Shown: positions 11,082 to 23,600, numbered from the stretch's first letter. The stretch is 64,000 nucleotides of DNA from Mesorhabditis belari (GCA_958450365.1 CAUEEP010000926.1:558001-622000), one strand, 5' to 3'. Numbers and translations: made by a program. The notes: generated by a model not told the origin, from the sequence alone.

Positions 11082-11302
11082 CCTTTGAGAGTGCCTGTGA
11101 GAGTTCCCTTTAAAGAGTGCCGTGCAAGTCCCAAAAATGTTTAAGTTTAAGCTACTTTGAACTTTGAACTTTGAAACCTTATATTTCAGTTAGTTCTGGC
11201 ATTTAGCAGCTAAAAATTTCAGAAAATTCTTCTTTTGTGATGATCTTTCCCCCTGTAATTTTGGAGTCGATCTGAGGTGGTAAGTAGTTGTAGTTCCCTC
11301 GT

Positions 11303-12600
11303 TAGCAACAGGAAACGGCCATCTTTTTGGAATTCACTTATTTTCACTAGGCCAACATTATACTCGAGTATCCGCCATAAACGTGAAAGTAGAGATTTGG
11401 TCAATTTTTTTGACGACCGATTTTGATGAATTTCACTCAAAAATCAACTTTCGAATTTCTGGTAGACTATGGTGGAAAAATGTTAGCTGCCTTCCAGAAC
11501 TACCAAAAAGTTTTATATTTACTCTCTACATGTCAATTCTGAATCAAAATTGTTTTTTCAAACTAGACTGAAAAATGTTTGCCTCAAGGTTTTATAAAAC
11601 ATTCGAACGATCATATTTGGGACGTTTTACCATATGCCAGGATTTCGTGGGTCAGCAAAATAGGAGATGAATAAGTGAGATGCTTATAAGCGTGTACTTC
11701 TTGGTCAACAGATTGAAAACTCTGCTCAAGGATTTCACTATTTATTGAAGATTTGCTAGAAAGCTTTCCAATCTTTTAATTCAGGCTTTTTTAGAAGGGA
11801 CCCAAGAATCCGGATCCATCTCATACTTTACAAAGAAATGACGCGAATCATCAGCCGTTTCAATCTTTCATCGGCTATCTCACTGTTGGACAAAACTACA
11901 CACAGAAAAAAACTGTATTGGTTCGACAAAAGCAACGTTTTACTGCTACTTCTAATGATTGCTTACCCGGTTGCGATTTCGTGCAACATCATCTTTCTCA
12001 GCTTTTGGCTTATATTAAGAAAGTTTGATTGTTATTGTTGTCCTAAAATTTCATTGTTATCTTTTTTTTGTTATAGCAATAAAATAGTTTACTAATGATT
12101 GTTATCTCTAAGAAAGGACTAATTTGGATAAATATTGGAAGATGTTGTAAAAAAATAGAAGAAAAAAAAACAATAAAAAAGCTCAAACAATGAAAATAAT
12201 GATAAAAAAACTCGAGTGCTTACTACGGTGCTAAAGTTGCGCAAATGACCCTTGTTGCGCAAATAAAATGGCAGAAATTAGCCTACCCCAAAGACCTAGT
12301 TGAGCAAAAAATTTGGCGCAAAGTAGCCACCCTCGACTTTGTCAATTGGTTCCAAAGTTTGAGTCTGTAAACCATGACAAAAACCGTAACCGCAGAATTA
12401 AACAAATATTCAATTAAACGACTGGATATATTTTCATCCTTCCTTGGTGAATAAACTCAGAAAACTAGGCCAAAATTTCATTTTGTTTTCTCCCGTCGGG
12501 GGGAGCTGTCGCAGCTTGAAAATAAATTACTTGCATATTCGCCTTCCTTTTTTGTTTCTTTTCTGTTCCACTTGTTACCTATATCTGATTTTTTTCAGGA
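11303..12600. other. intergenic, with a fragment of the GGGGTAGGCTA foldback family
   Basis: No gene is supported. At about 12,215-12,345 the motifs TTGCGCAAATGACCC, TAGCCTACCCC and GGCGCAAAGTAGCC match pieces of the elements at 40,911-41,070 and 63,477-63,713. An 85-codon hydrophobic open frame at 11,838-12,095 lacks any recognisable feature. An AG at 12,599 precedes the next gene and could be a trans-splice acceptor. Confidence 0.5.
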
Positions 12601-12623
12601 AGGCGCTACATCACATCGCCCAC

Positions 12624-15577
12624 ATGCGACTCTCAACGCTTCTTTGGCTTGGCCTGGCGGCGCTCCATCAATCTGTCAACGCGGATCAAGTCGGGAACCC
12701 TGTTCGTCCAAGGCGTGATGCCTCTGGCTGGCAATTCAAAGGACCGTATCAACCAGCTCAACAATTGCCTCAATTGAGAAGACCTCAACCCTATCAACCG
12801 ATTATCCAACAAGTGCCCATCGTTCAGCCTTCGCCATCGATTCGTCAACGGCCGATGCGGCCTGTTCGTCCGTTGTCTCGTCAAGCTTATGTGCCAAGGA
12901 TGGTGAATGATGCTCGTGTGATGGAACCCTACAAGCCAGTGATGATGGATGGTGTCGTCATTCAACCATATCGCCCACAAGTGACAAATGATATGCTGGT
13001 CCAATTGCTCCCTACACGCGGTAATCGTTTTGTTGGATTACAAGCCGGTCAGCAAGCTTATGTCAAACCTTACGAGGTAACTTTCAAATCCATTTCTATA
13101 TTTATATGTGTTGTTTTAGCAAGCGTACAACAAAATAAGCGGCGATTCGGTTGTGCCAACGGTGAATCAGACGCAGAATGTTAAGCCAGTACGTAATTAT
13201 TTCTGTATGCATTATGTTTTTGTTTAGACCTCCTACATTGCGCCTCAAGCTGTTGTGCAGGAAAACGTGATCGCTCCTTCAATTCTACCATCTACCACTG
13301 AGGCACTTGCAACGTTTTTCTTAATAAACATTATTTAGATCCCTTCCTGCAGTCATTCAACTACTCCTCCTCCTCAAGTCGCAAAACAAACCGCTTCTCC
13401 AAGTATCGCCGTCTCGGTTCCTGCAGCATTGGTAATGAAGCTTAGTATAGTTTATACTTTTTTGACTTAGTCCGCTGCTACTCCATCGTCCGAGACGATT
13501 AATATGTATGACGGTTTTCAAATTGTCCAACAGCCAATCATCTTGGATGCGACTCGTTTGGTCCAGCCATATCAGCCGACCATGGAAGATGAGCTCGCCC
13601 AGCCTGATATTTTGGTGCAGGAGGATGTTATGGTCCACGAATATCTGCCAACACTTGAGGATGCTCAAACCGACCAAGCATTCGCGCAGTCGGATGGCGG
13701 ATTGTCGCAACAGTATCGTCCCGATTTTGAAGTCGAAGCTTTGAAACTCCGACCATATCGCCCAAATCTAAACCATGACATTCCTTCATCATATCGCACG
13801 GTTCTCGTTCGTGATGGGTCCGCTGATGTGTCAGCTATTCGCGTTCTATCACCATATCGCCCAACGCTTGAAGAGCCCGTTGATGTTGATGCGTCAGCCG
13901 CCATGGTTCTACCACCGTATCGCCCGAGGTTTGAAGAGCCCGTTGATGTTGACGCGTCAGCCACCATGGTTCCACCACCGTATCGCCCAAGGTTTGAAGA
14001 GGTCATTGATGTTGATGCCTCAGCCACCATGGTTCCACCACCGTATCGCCCAACGCTTGAGAAGCCCGTTGATGTTGATGCGTCAGCCACCATGGTTCCA
14101 CTATCGCATCGCCCAACGCTTCAAGAGGCCGTTGATGTTGATGCGTCAGCCACCATGGTTCCGCCATCGCATCGCCCAACGCTTCAAGAGGCCGTTGATG
14201 TTGGTGCGTCAGCCATCATGGTTCCACCACCGTATCGCCCAACGCTTGTGAAGGCCGTTGATGTTGATGCGTCAGCCACCATGGTTCCACTATCGCATCG
14301 CCCAACGCTTCAAGGGCCCGTTGATGTTGATGCCTCAGCCACGATGGTTCCACCACCGTATCGCCCAACGCTTCAAGAGGCCGTTGATGTTGGTGCGTCA
14401 GCCACCATGGTTCCTCCGCCGTATCGCCGACCGCTGGAAGAATCAATTCGTCAACCATACATTCCAAGTATTGATGAATCGACAAGTGATGCTGGAATAC
14501 CAACAACAATCGACTTTATTCATAAGGTTACTTAAAGCGCTAAAAACTAGTCGGGAACTGAAACTTACAATTAAACTAACTTCTCTTGTTTAGACGGCTA
14601 CTTCTGATAAATCGACGTTAAGCTCTGAAAGCAGCACATACTCATCTGATGCCTCTCAGGTCCGTTACGTTTTGTTTATTTGGAAAATAAATGTTTGGTT
14701 TAGAAAGACTTCTTGCTTGATGACTCAACGTCTTTGGAAATTCAACAAACTACAACTGCTGACTCCTATTCTAAGGACATCGAGAGCATGGCTGTTACCA
14801 ATGTTAGTTTATTAAAGCTAGTTATTGTTAACAAACTATTTAGGATTCATCAAATGATGTCAATGTTTTGGAAAGTGAAGATTTTGCTGCCTCCACAACA
14901 ACGCAAGACCTTGTCTCCGCAGTAACATCAGAGGTAGATTTATTAAAGTTTTATAAATATTTGGATTAGATCGTTGCAACAACTACAACAGAAGCACTAG
15001 TTAAAGGATTTTGTGCTGGCCTAGAAGTTGGAATTCACCGTCACCCTGAGAAATGTGATGGCATTATTCGGGTGAGTTAATTTTGAGTAAATGCGTCAAG
15101 TAAATCCTCTTTTAGTGTGATGGTGTTCATACGATCCTAATGCCTTCTTGCCCATCAGGCCTTTTGTTCAACAACCTCACGAAAGCTTGTGATTATCCTA
15201 CCTCCGTTCCTGAATGTGGTTCAAGTCTTGCCAACGACAATAGTGGTAATTCACTTACCTATATGTTCATTTATCATCTTGTCAACTTTAGCCGCCACTA
15301 ACTGTAATGGACACGAGCATGGCGCCCACGTCCAAGATCCTGAGAACTGTGGTGTTTTTTGGCGTTGTGTATGGGATGAATTGGTCAAAATGGAATGCCC
15401 TAAAGGAACTTTCTTTAACGAGATGACATCTGTTTGTGACTGGCCTCAAGCGGTGAGTACTAATTCTTTGTGTCGCCAAGTTCTCGTGTCTATTGACTTA
15501 TTTAGGTTCCCACTTGCGAAGCGGATGGTGCTCGGAAGGTGGCTGAGAGTGAAAAGGTGACCACGGATGAGGAATAA
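12624..15577 (+). CDS. secreted chitin-binding (peritrophin-A) protein with 21-residue repeats
   Basis: Twelve exons join in phase: 12624-13076, 13120-13188, 13228-13313, 13353-13431, 13471-14526, 14594-14659, 14704-14802, 14844-14933, 14970-15071, 15116-15245, 15292-15452, 15506-15577, giving about 820 residues. The start MRLSTLLWLGLAALHQSVNA is a signal peptide. The protein is rich in YRP/YQP motifs. Exon 5 holds nine near-perfect 21-residue repeats (PYRPTLEEPVDVDASATMVP). The C-terminus has two CBM_14 domains, each with six cysteines: exons 9-10 (from GFCAG) and exons 11-12 (from NCNGHEHG). It is likely extracellular, in eggshell, cuticle or pharyngeal lining. The acceptor of exon 4 is the least certain junction. 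The next gene starts 264 bp downstream on the same strand. Confidence 0.85.
13851..14417 (+). repeat. 63-bp coding tandem repeat, nine units
   Basis: Nine in-frame 63-bp units encode PYRP[TR][LF][EQ]..VDVDASATMVP-type repeats. Variation is mostly at two or three codons per unit, including YRP versus HRP and DVDAS versus DVGAS. Every unit is 63 bp, so copy-number change preserves the reading frame. Confidence 0.9.
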
Positions 15578-15840
15578 TTGTGCATTCAAATATTCTGCAT
15601 TTTATTAATCTGTCTTCATTTCTGAAATTTTGTGCTAATTATCTTGTGAATAATTTTATTTTGTCATGCTTTCATTTTATCCCATTCTGTGAGTTAATGC
15701 GTCCCTCATTCACTTGCATGGTTCTGGTAATTTAATGACAATGAATATACGTCTAACCTTTGAATTATGTTTGAATGGAGCGTCAATGACCGCATTATAC
15801 CAATTTTAGCGGGGAATTATTTAAAGAGTTCTTTAGCGTG

Positions 15841-18800
15841 ATGAATACTCCATCTGCTTCTCAAAATGCCTATTCGTCTCTACCGGAACAACCATTTCAA
15901 GTATGTTTCGTGTAAAGCGTTGATTAACTTCAATTTAGATGATAACGCGTGTGTTGAGCAACGTTGTGGATATGCAGCAGAATATGATCACCAATTTCTC
16001 AAACATCTCGTCCCAAGTGGAGTCTCTTCGAGTCGAAATGCGCTCTTCACTCTCCGAACTTCGGTCGGACATTCAACGAGGAGAGGATAAACATATGGGA
16101 AATGTGATGGAAATACATGACAAAGAGGTTTTTCTAATAAAGAAGTAGTAAAATAATTTTCTGTAGGTTGACCGCATGATGCGCTTGTTGGAAAATTTGA
16201 GTGTAAAGGCTCCCGGGGATGCAGCAACGCCAGCTCCTCAAAAACAAACCACTGTTGACCCTTGGGTTGCCGCTCAACTTCAGCAACTTCAAGTATTTGC
16301 CACTCTATCAACATTTTATTTTTTTTTGTTACAGACTGTGCAGCAACAAATGGCTTCTTTACTGGTGCGAAACGCTGGAATGCTTCCAAATATGGCCCAA
16401 CCAGGCTATTCGATGCCATATCTTGCTAATAGCATGGCTATGCCTATGCCAACACAACCATCTTTCCCTACGGCTTCGCAAGCGGTGGCTTTTCCCACTG
16501 TGACTACGGCAGCTGCAATTCAACCTAAGCCCACTACCGTCATTACAGGGACCGCTCAGGTAAATAAAAGTCTATACCTTTCAATTTTGTTATTAAGACA
16601 GCACCAATCGTGGCTCCAGCGTCTTCACCAGCGGCTCCTTTGACTCTACCCAGATCGGCAGCCGTCACACCTGTTACTCCTGTTATTCCAACTGCAAGGC
16701 CAACTGTTCCTGTAGTTCCAAGCCCAGCACAACTGAAATTTGGACCTGCTACTCCCGTTACTGAGAGAAGTTGGCAATCGCTTCATTAAAATATACTTTT
16801 GTTGTTTTAGCACAAGCTCCAGCTGTGACTACCCATGATGAAGAGGAAGAGGGCGGAGAACATCCTGAGGCCTATGAACCAGAAGCTGACTTTGCTCCCG
16901 TCATTCCTCTACCTGAACTTGTTAAAGTTGTGACTGGCGAGGAGAATGAAAAGGTATGTTTGACAATTTGAAAAGATTTTGGTATAAACTTTAGATTCTA
17001 TTTGAAACTCGTTGCAAAGTCTATCGTTATATGGATAAGGAGTGGAAAGAGCGTGGCACCGGTGACTTGAAAGTGCTCGAAAATCCCGAGACGGCGCGCC
17101 AAAGAATAGTGATGAGACGCGACCAGGTATGTTCTTTTCGGGCTTTTATTTATTGGATACAACAAGACATTCAGGTCTTCAAAGTCTGCGTCAATCACGG
17201 TTTTGATGCATCAATGAAGATTGAAAAGATGGCCAAGAATGCAAAAGCTGTAACCTGGGTATGCATGGACGCGTCAGATGGGTATGTCAATATAATAATT
17301 TGCGTAATCAGGAAAAAATGTTCAGAGAACCTGCCATGACTCAACTATCGGCTCGCTTTGCGTCAGAAGAACTAGCTACCGACTTCAAGAAAACCTTTGA
17401 GAAATGTGTTGATAACGCTAAAAGTAAGTCTCAGACCTCTGGCAGCTAGCTATATTCCCAATATTTTAGATTCCATCAAGGCTGAGGTTAAGGTTGAAGC
17501 AAAATCCACTTCATCTAGATCGACAACTGAAATTGAAATCCCAAAAAATCAAGGCATTAAGAAGGAGGAAGTTAAATCTCAAGGCGACAGAGGAACTGGT
17601 TTTGACTGGAAGGAGCCTGAAGGAAGGTTTGTCGGGCAAAAAATTTACGATTGATTTTACGTTGACTTTTAGTTGGAATTGCCAAGGCTGTTACGCCAAC
17701 AACCCTGCTAAAGACAGCAAATGCCAATGTTGCGGCACTGGAAAAGATGGATCGCCCGCTGAGACAATCACTCAAGTTATTTCAAAGTCTGTTACAACCT
17801 GCAACTGCAAAAAAACTTACGGCATTTAGGCCCATGGCTGCAACGACGGCGCAGACTTCATCTCCATTTTCGTTTGGCCTCAACAAAGCTGACCCGTCGA
17901 TCGGAAACTTATCGCTTTCATCAAGAGAAGTTGTAGCCTCTCCGAGTTCAAGTGCTTCCAACACAAGTGTGATCGAGACGGGCAATAAATCACTTCCATT
18001 CGGATCACCATTCCAATCCAAAGAAAATGGAACACCAACGACCGTTGCCGGAGTCGATGTATCCACAAAACCACCGTTTTCATTTGCAAAGGCTGAAGCC
18101 ACGAAAGATGAAAAGCCAGTATTATCCTTCGGACAAAAACCGGAAGCTGCTAAGTGAGTCAATTTTTCTTGTGTTTATATTACTGGTGTTTAGGCCCGAA
18201 ACGCCAACCATGACATTTTCTTTCAACAAACCAGTCGTCCCGGCCACCACAGCAGCCGTAACGCCAACGGGAAACAAGTTCTCATTTGCGGATGCTGCAA
18301 AACTGGCAGCTAATGATGATACAAAGAAGTACCCTAATTATTCTAATTCTAAGAACGACCCCTTCTATTAGAATGACTGCTTTTTCAATTACACGGCCCT
18401 GATACCAGCTGAAAGATATTTAGTTTTACCGTCTTACATAGTCCTAGTTAGTGTAAAATCATCTTCTAATGGAACGGCACTCTAAAAGAATATTGAAAAT
18501 AGAATGGCATGGCGTTTTAGTGAAAGAATTACAGTAATTGCTAAATTAGTAAGGACTGATTTCAGACCAATCGCTTTCTCATTTGGGCAAAAGTCTCAGC
18601 TTGCACAGTCACCTCTTGCTTCAGCCACTGCTGCAAATCCACCGACGACGACTCCCACTTTCAGTTTCAAGCCTGCAGCCGCATCCACTGGACAAAAACC
18701 ACTTTTTGGAGGTACTTTCACAATTGCTCATTTGCATTATAATTCTTTTTAGGTAGTGCTAGCACTGCATCGCCTGCTGGCTCTTTGTTTGGAGGAGGAA

Positions 18801-19819
18801 CATCTTCCGCGACTGCTTCACCTAGTCAAACGGCTGCAACCGATAGTAAACCTGCAGAACAAAAGAATGTAAACGATTGTTTCACCGTTGTTAACATAAT
18901 GTATTGATTAGGTTTTCGGATCAATGTTTGGCAATAACTCGGGATCGAATGCCTTTGGGTTTTCTACGCCCAAGACAAGCATCTTTGAAGGACAATCTGC
19001 TCAAAATGCTAAAAATGCGCTTAGTGCATTGAAAAAAGCACAGGTTTGTTTAGTCAATGTTTAAGAAAAATACTTTCTCTTTAGCCGTTGGGTGCAAAAC
19101 CCACCAACGGGGATGATGAATCAAAAGGTGCTGATGAGGAATATGAGCCTGATTTTGACTTTAAGCCAGTCATTCCACTTCCTGATCTTGTTGAGGTTTT
19201 TTTATCGTTAATGTAGTTAAAAATTGTATGTTCTTTAGATAAAAACAGGCGAGGAAGGAGAAGAAATAATCTTCAAGGAACGTTGCAAGCTCTATCGCTA
19301 CAACAAAGAGACAAGGGAAACGGCCGAACGAGGAACGGGTGATATGAAAGTGCGTTTTTTGAATGTTCCGTATCTGTGCTTTGTCAGCTTTATTGTTTTT
19401 GAAAGTTTTGTCAGCAATTTGTTCTAGGTTTTGAAAAATCCAGAGACTGGTCTTCTTCGATGTGTGATGCGCCGCGAACAGGCGAGTTTTTGAATATTAA
19501 TTACTTAAAAGGATAAAACACCTTTTTACCTCTATCTATGTCTGTTTAGGTTCACACGTTGTGTGCCAACTTCAGAATTATCCACCCGTTCAGCATTAAC
19601 GAAAAGCCAAATACTCCAAATGTTGCTGTTTTCAATTGCAAGGTATGGCTTTTTATATTAGGATTTAATGAAATCTAATGAAATCTAATTAAATTTATTC
19701 AGGATTTTTCCGAAAAGCCAGAAGGTGACGATGAAACTTTCTTCGTGAGATTCAAGACTCCGGAGCAGTGTCAGACTTTTATCAACACCTTCCGTAGTGG
19801 AGTTGCCGCCGCCAATTAA
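15841..19819 (+). CDS. npp-9: nucleoporin npp-9-like (RanBP2/Nup358 type), copy A
   Basis: Twenty-one exons join in phase to give about 947 residues. Order: coiled-coil-like N-terminus (about 20-125), Pro/Thr-rich linker, first Ran-binding domain (about 275-422, with [13 protein letters not shown] and [19 protein letters not shown]), a RanBP2-type zinc finger ([11 protein letters not shown]...CQCCG, about 476-500), an FG-repeat stretch (FSFG, FSFN, LFGG, about 510-785), and a second Ran-binding domain (about 800-945). This matches nematode NPP-9, the cytoplasmic-filament nucleoporin that binds Ran-GTP. One intron near 19,482 has a GC donor. Compared with copy B, exon 20 of RanBD2 is unusually divergent and the C-terminus is shorter. 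The npp-9 name is by domain architecture. Confidence 0.88.
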
Positions 19820-20041
19820 AGATGACTTTCTTAGCCTGTGTTTTTTAAATGATTTCCTAAGTTCTACACTCTTATTACGGGCGTTCCCCATGTTAGAGAG
19901 CCGAGTAAGTTTGACTTCTGTTTACTGTTGAGTGTTCTTAAATGTTTTTGCAACAATATTTTGTGATTTCTGCCCCAGTTAAAATTTTTTTAAACAACCA
20001 GAAACAAGATGACAAACACCTAAAAATTAAATAAATCCTTG

Positions 20042-21073
20042 CCGTAAATACTGTAATTGGACCTCATGGGGTACTATTTTTTCCCTCCCCTCTAGGGTGG
20101 GGCACTATTAGAGGGTGGGTTACTATTTTACACCACTATTCGAATTACCAAATCAGGATACATCGAAAAAATTTGTTTAAAAGCAAACTTTCTTTAGTTT
20201 TTATTGGTTTTAGCCATTTGAAAATTTAACGACAAAACGAAACAAAACCAACTCACAAGCTAAATCAATAGAAACATCCGAATCAATGAATTCATCATTT
20301 TCTTGCTCGTCAATTCTTCGATGTCCGTAAAATCCCGTCGATTCGAGCGGCTCCAAGAGGTCCTCGATTTCTGGCTGTATCCGAGCGTTTCTCATCGCCA
20401 GTAAGTACAATAGATTAAAGATAATCACCAAAGATAAGCCCACCGAAAGAGCGTTGCGAGTATTTCGCCGTGATCTCATTATCGAACCACTTGCTTTTCC
20501 TCTGTTTCGAACAGAGCAATAACTTCGATCGGAACTGTCTCGATTTTTTTGTTCATCGCCTTCCGAGGCACTACGACAAAAGAGCGCAACTTTTTCCCAT
20601 CGGAGCGAGCAGTGAGCATCACGGATATATTCATCTTGTCGTAGCCGCGGGTGAGAACACCAACTTCTTTGGCTCCAACCGCTTCGATGCACTTGCTCGT
20701 CGAAGCATCCAGCCAAACCGCCGTCTCATCGCAAACAACAATGTGCTTGTAATCGCCTTCTTTGATTGTCTTGTTCAGCCTCAGAATGTGCTCGACGATG
20801 GCCTTCTCAAATTCGCTCGGCAGCTTTTGACAAGTTGTTGTTGGTGCCCTCAAAGAAAGTTGGTGGCGCCTCAAGAACGATTCCATCCAGCCATGGCTTT
20901 TTTTGAAAGAAATTTCAACTTTTTCGAATCGATTGACCGCTTAATTCCAGATAATCCGGCGTGTCACTCGTTTCTTCTCGGCTCGACGATCCCGTATCCA
21001 TGCAGCCAAACCGATATCAATCTCCTCGGGGGGGTACTATTAGAGGGGTGGGGTTCAATTACAGTATTTACGG
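20042..21073 (-). mobile_element. pogo/Tigger-like element inserted in copy A
   Basis: Terminal inverted repeats CCGTAAATACTGTAATT (20,042-20,058 and 21,057-21,073) bound sequence absent from copy B. Minus-strand frames encode a CENPB-type HTH fragment (LAAWIRDRRAEKKRV, then GWMESFLRRHQLSLR) and the first DDE motif (VVCDETAVWLD, about 20,740), then the frame breaks. The central catalytic part is missing, so the element is a defective copy. The same end sequence occurs at 63,775. Confidence 0.85.
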
Positions 21074-23375
21074 TAGTCTTTTTGTACACTGAGCATCCGC
21101 CGGATTGTCCCCGCGAGTTTGAAATTTCTTTTCCCAGACCTTGTTGTGTGCTGAAATTTACTATGACTTGTTTCATTTGGTAGAATACCGTAGGGATTGG
21201 TCCATCTTCTTCGATTAGCGCTAATTCTGCAGCCATCACTGGCTTTCGTGCCCCGTCAGCACTGTGCTGCCAAACCTAAAACCCTATTTTTGTTCGCTTA
21301 ACAACTTTATTTATCCAATTCTGACTCAATGTAATCCCGTGTTTTGGCTTGAATTTGTGCACTCGTTCCACATTCCATTCAAGGAAAATTGACGACGTTT
21401 GTGGAAGATGCGGAGAGATATTTGGAGATGAGGAAGAATTACTTGGACCGATGGGGAACTCTTGAATGGAAATAATTTACAATTTGATAGGTAACTAACC
21501 GAAAACGCTGCCTTTCTTGCTCTCTTTGATTTCGGCTGATTGGGGATCGGGAGTGAGGAGAGCGCTTGGAGGGGAAAGAAGCGGAAGTTGACGAGAAGGG
21601 ATCAACCCATGCGGGTGGTAGTTGGCACGGGAACATGAAAGACGAATTTGTGGTCGATTTCGAGAACTTGTTCACAATGTAATCGGTTTTTGATCATTCA
21701 GATTACATTAACAACAATCCAATGGAAAAATCAAATCTAGTTTTCTCATATGGACTTTTTGGTCCTCTTTATCTTCCCCTCACTCACTATTTTGTCGATA
21801 CATCACGAAATCAATCGAATGCATGCTTTCGATCGTTTGCTCGGGATCCAATTTCGATTCCCAGACAATAGGTGACATTGTTTAATTTTTTTGTCCGTTG
21901 TCCGCGCATCGAGGCAGTTCCTCTATTGTGGCGACAAGAATTGGATACGACAAAAGCAAATTTGTACAACATCAAATCTGGCTTGTTGCCGCGAAGATCG
22001 TTAGCTGCAGAGTAACGAGAACGACAAAAAACCTTCGAAATCTTTTGCTTAATTTTTCCGGCTTAGTCGACCCAATTTCATTTGTTGAATGTGCCTCATT
22101 CTTGGATAAGTTATCATACTTGATTAGTCCAAAAGAAAGAAGCTTTAGCTTTATGTTTGCTTTTGCATTTTTCTTGGTTATAATGTCTTGTTATCATATT
22201 TTATGTTAAAAAAATTGCTGTTATAACATTATTTAATTAACTAATCAGGTTTCAATCGAAAAAAGCTATTTATTTTAATAGAAGCGCAGCCTCCAATAGT
22301 TACTAATTTGATTTGGTCGGTTCACTTATTATCGCGGTCACCTAATCGACGATTGGTAAGAGTTGAGGTGAATATTGGAACGATCGGCCTCTGTAATTTC
22401 AGCGTGGTTAGTTATGAATGCCGAATTTCAGTTTTCAAAAAAACGCTTTTAACTGCTCGCGTTTACACCTTAAAAAATCTGTAAATTAAAAGTGTTACTA
22501 AATCAGCTTGGAACTATTTTTATGAGCAAGGAAATTAGTTTATATTAGCTCGATACAAGGGTCAAAACAAGCCTTGTAGCAGGACGGGGGGTTCCGTAGA
22601 AATAATTCGCATTCTTAACTAGCCAAGCTAATGCCATGAATTGTTGGCTAGGATGTTTAGGAAAGTGTGCTAACTTCGGAAAACTACAGTCTTGAGACCT
22701 CTGCGCAACCTGATTTTCCGTATCCGAATCCTGTGTCCTTGCTCGAAGACGTTGTTCAATAATGGATGACGTGCCTAGTTGCTCATCCTCGTCCACCAAA
22801 TCTATCTAAAGTGAATTTTTAGTGGTTTTTATTAGTCTCGACATGGGAAAATTCCAAGGCGAACCGAATTCTAACTTTGTTTTCTCGTCCGTTTCTTGGC
22901 CGCTTACTCTGAAATTTTGTCTACAAGCTGAAAATGTCTATCTGTAGACAACACTTCAAAGTATCCGACCAAAAAAACGAAAGGAAATTAGGTTCGCGGC
23001 GGGATTTTCCCATGTCTACACCGTACATAGAATTGTTGCTGATCGTCGTGTTCATCGTAATGCGTGCGGAAACCCAACGGAACACCGCCGAATTTGGCTC
23101 GTCTAGAATTTGTTGGCCTGTCAATCCTTCTACAATGCACTTCATTCAGTATTGAATGCACCCAAAACGACTCGAAAGTGTATGTGCAACTTCAAATGAG
23201 TAACCGTATCCAAGGACACGATAACTTTTATTGTTATTGACTTAAAATTTTATAGACTCCATTTAAGTTACCGATCCAATGGTGGGAAGAGTTTATCACA
23301 AAGACCAGTCTCATCTTCGGCGTGCAATTCGTGCCGAATACAAGCAATCAGTTCATCCGGCGGAAAGTAGGTCAT
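21074..23375 (-). pseudogene. sinh-1: broken sinh-1 (SIN1) copy A
   Basis: The start exon (ATG at 23,375, MTYFPPDELIACIR) and exons 2-4 are recognisable, as is the last exon. The CRIM-domain exons and the PH-domain exons are deleted (compare copy B). A 480-bp inverted-repeat insertion with TAGGTGAC/GTCACCTA ends sits at the larger deletion. The stop codon is replaced: the transposon lies at the codon after KD, so reading continues YRKYCN before a new stop. It cannot make a normal SIN1. Confidence 0.85.
21868..22349. mobile_element. short element with TAGGTGAC/GTCACCTA ends replacing sinh-1 exons in copy A
   Basis: At the point where copies A and B diverge, copy A has about 480 bp flanked by TAGGTGAC and its inverse GTCACCTA. 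The interior has an open frame (21,898-22,209) without recognisable features. Whether it was inserted before or after the 1,050-bp deletion cannot be decided. Confidence 0.45.
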
Positions 23376-23600
23376 CTAACCCGACGTGTCTAGATCTATT
23401 CCAATCCTTTTTTGTTAGTCAACCTTCAGAAACACACTTTGTTAGTTAAATACTTTGTTGTTCCAGAAAACTATTCACATAACTGAGTACTTTATTCACT
23501 TAATTTCAACAACAATAAAATTTATTCACCAATTGAACAACCACAGTCTGAAAACTGAACCGGTTTAGATAAATACAAAAACGCAACAATCATTGAATTT

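Larger units (their letters stand above)
9228..11302. mobile_element. pogo/Tigger-like DNA transposon with about 400-bp inverted ends
   Basis: Left arm 9228-9630 and right arm 10905-11302 are near-perfect reverse complements, and a DDE transposase frame lies between them. The outer ends read ACGAGGGA. Both arms contain a tRNA-like segment with A and B boxes. High arm identity and an open transposase frame suggest recent activity. Terminal repeats of about 400 bp are long for pogo-type elements, which usually have short ones (family knowledge). Confidence 0.88.

Noticed and set aside
13665..14509. Long open frames in other frames and on the minus strand through the chitin-binding repeat exon
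   Set aside because: They are shadows of the 63-bp repeat: a repeat length divisible by three keeps every frame open. The plus-strand YRP frame joins all twelve exons in phase.
20470..21183. Plus-strand 237-codon open frame over the pogo-like element
   Set aside because: It is antisense to the recognisable CENPB-HTH and DDE motifs and crosses the terminal repeat.
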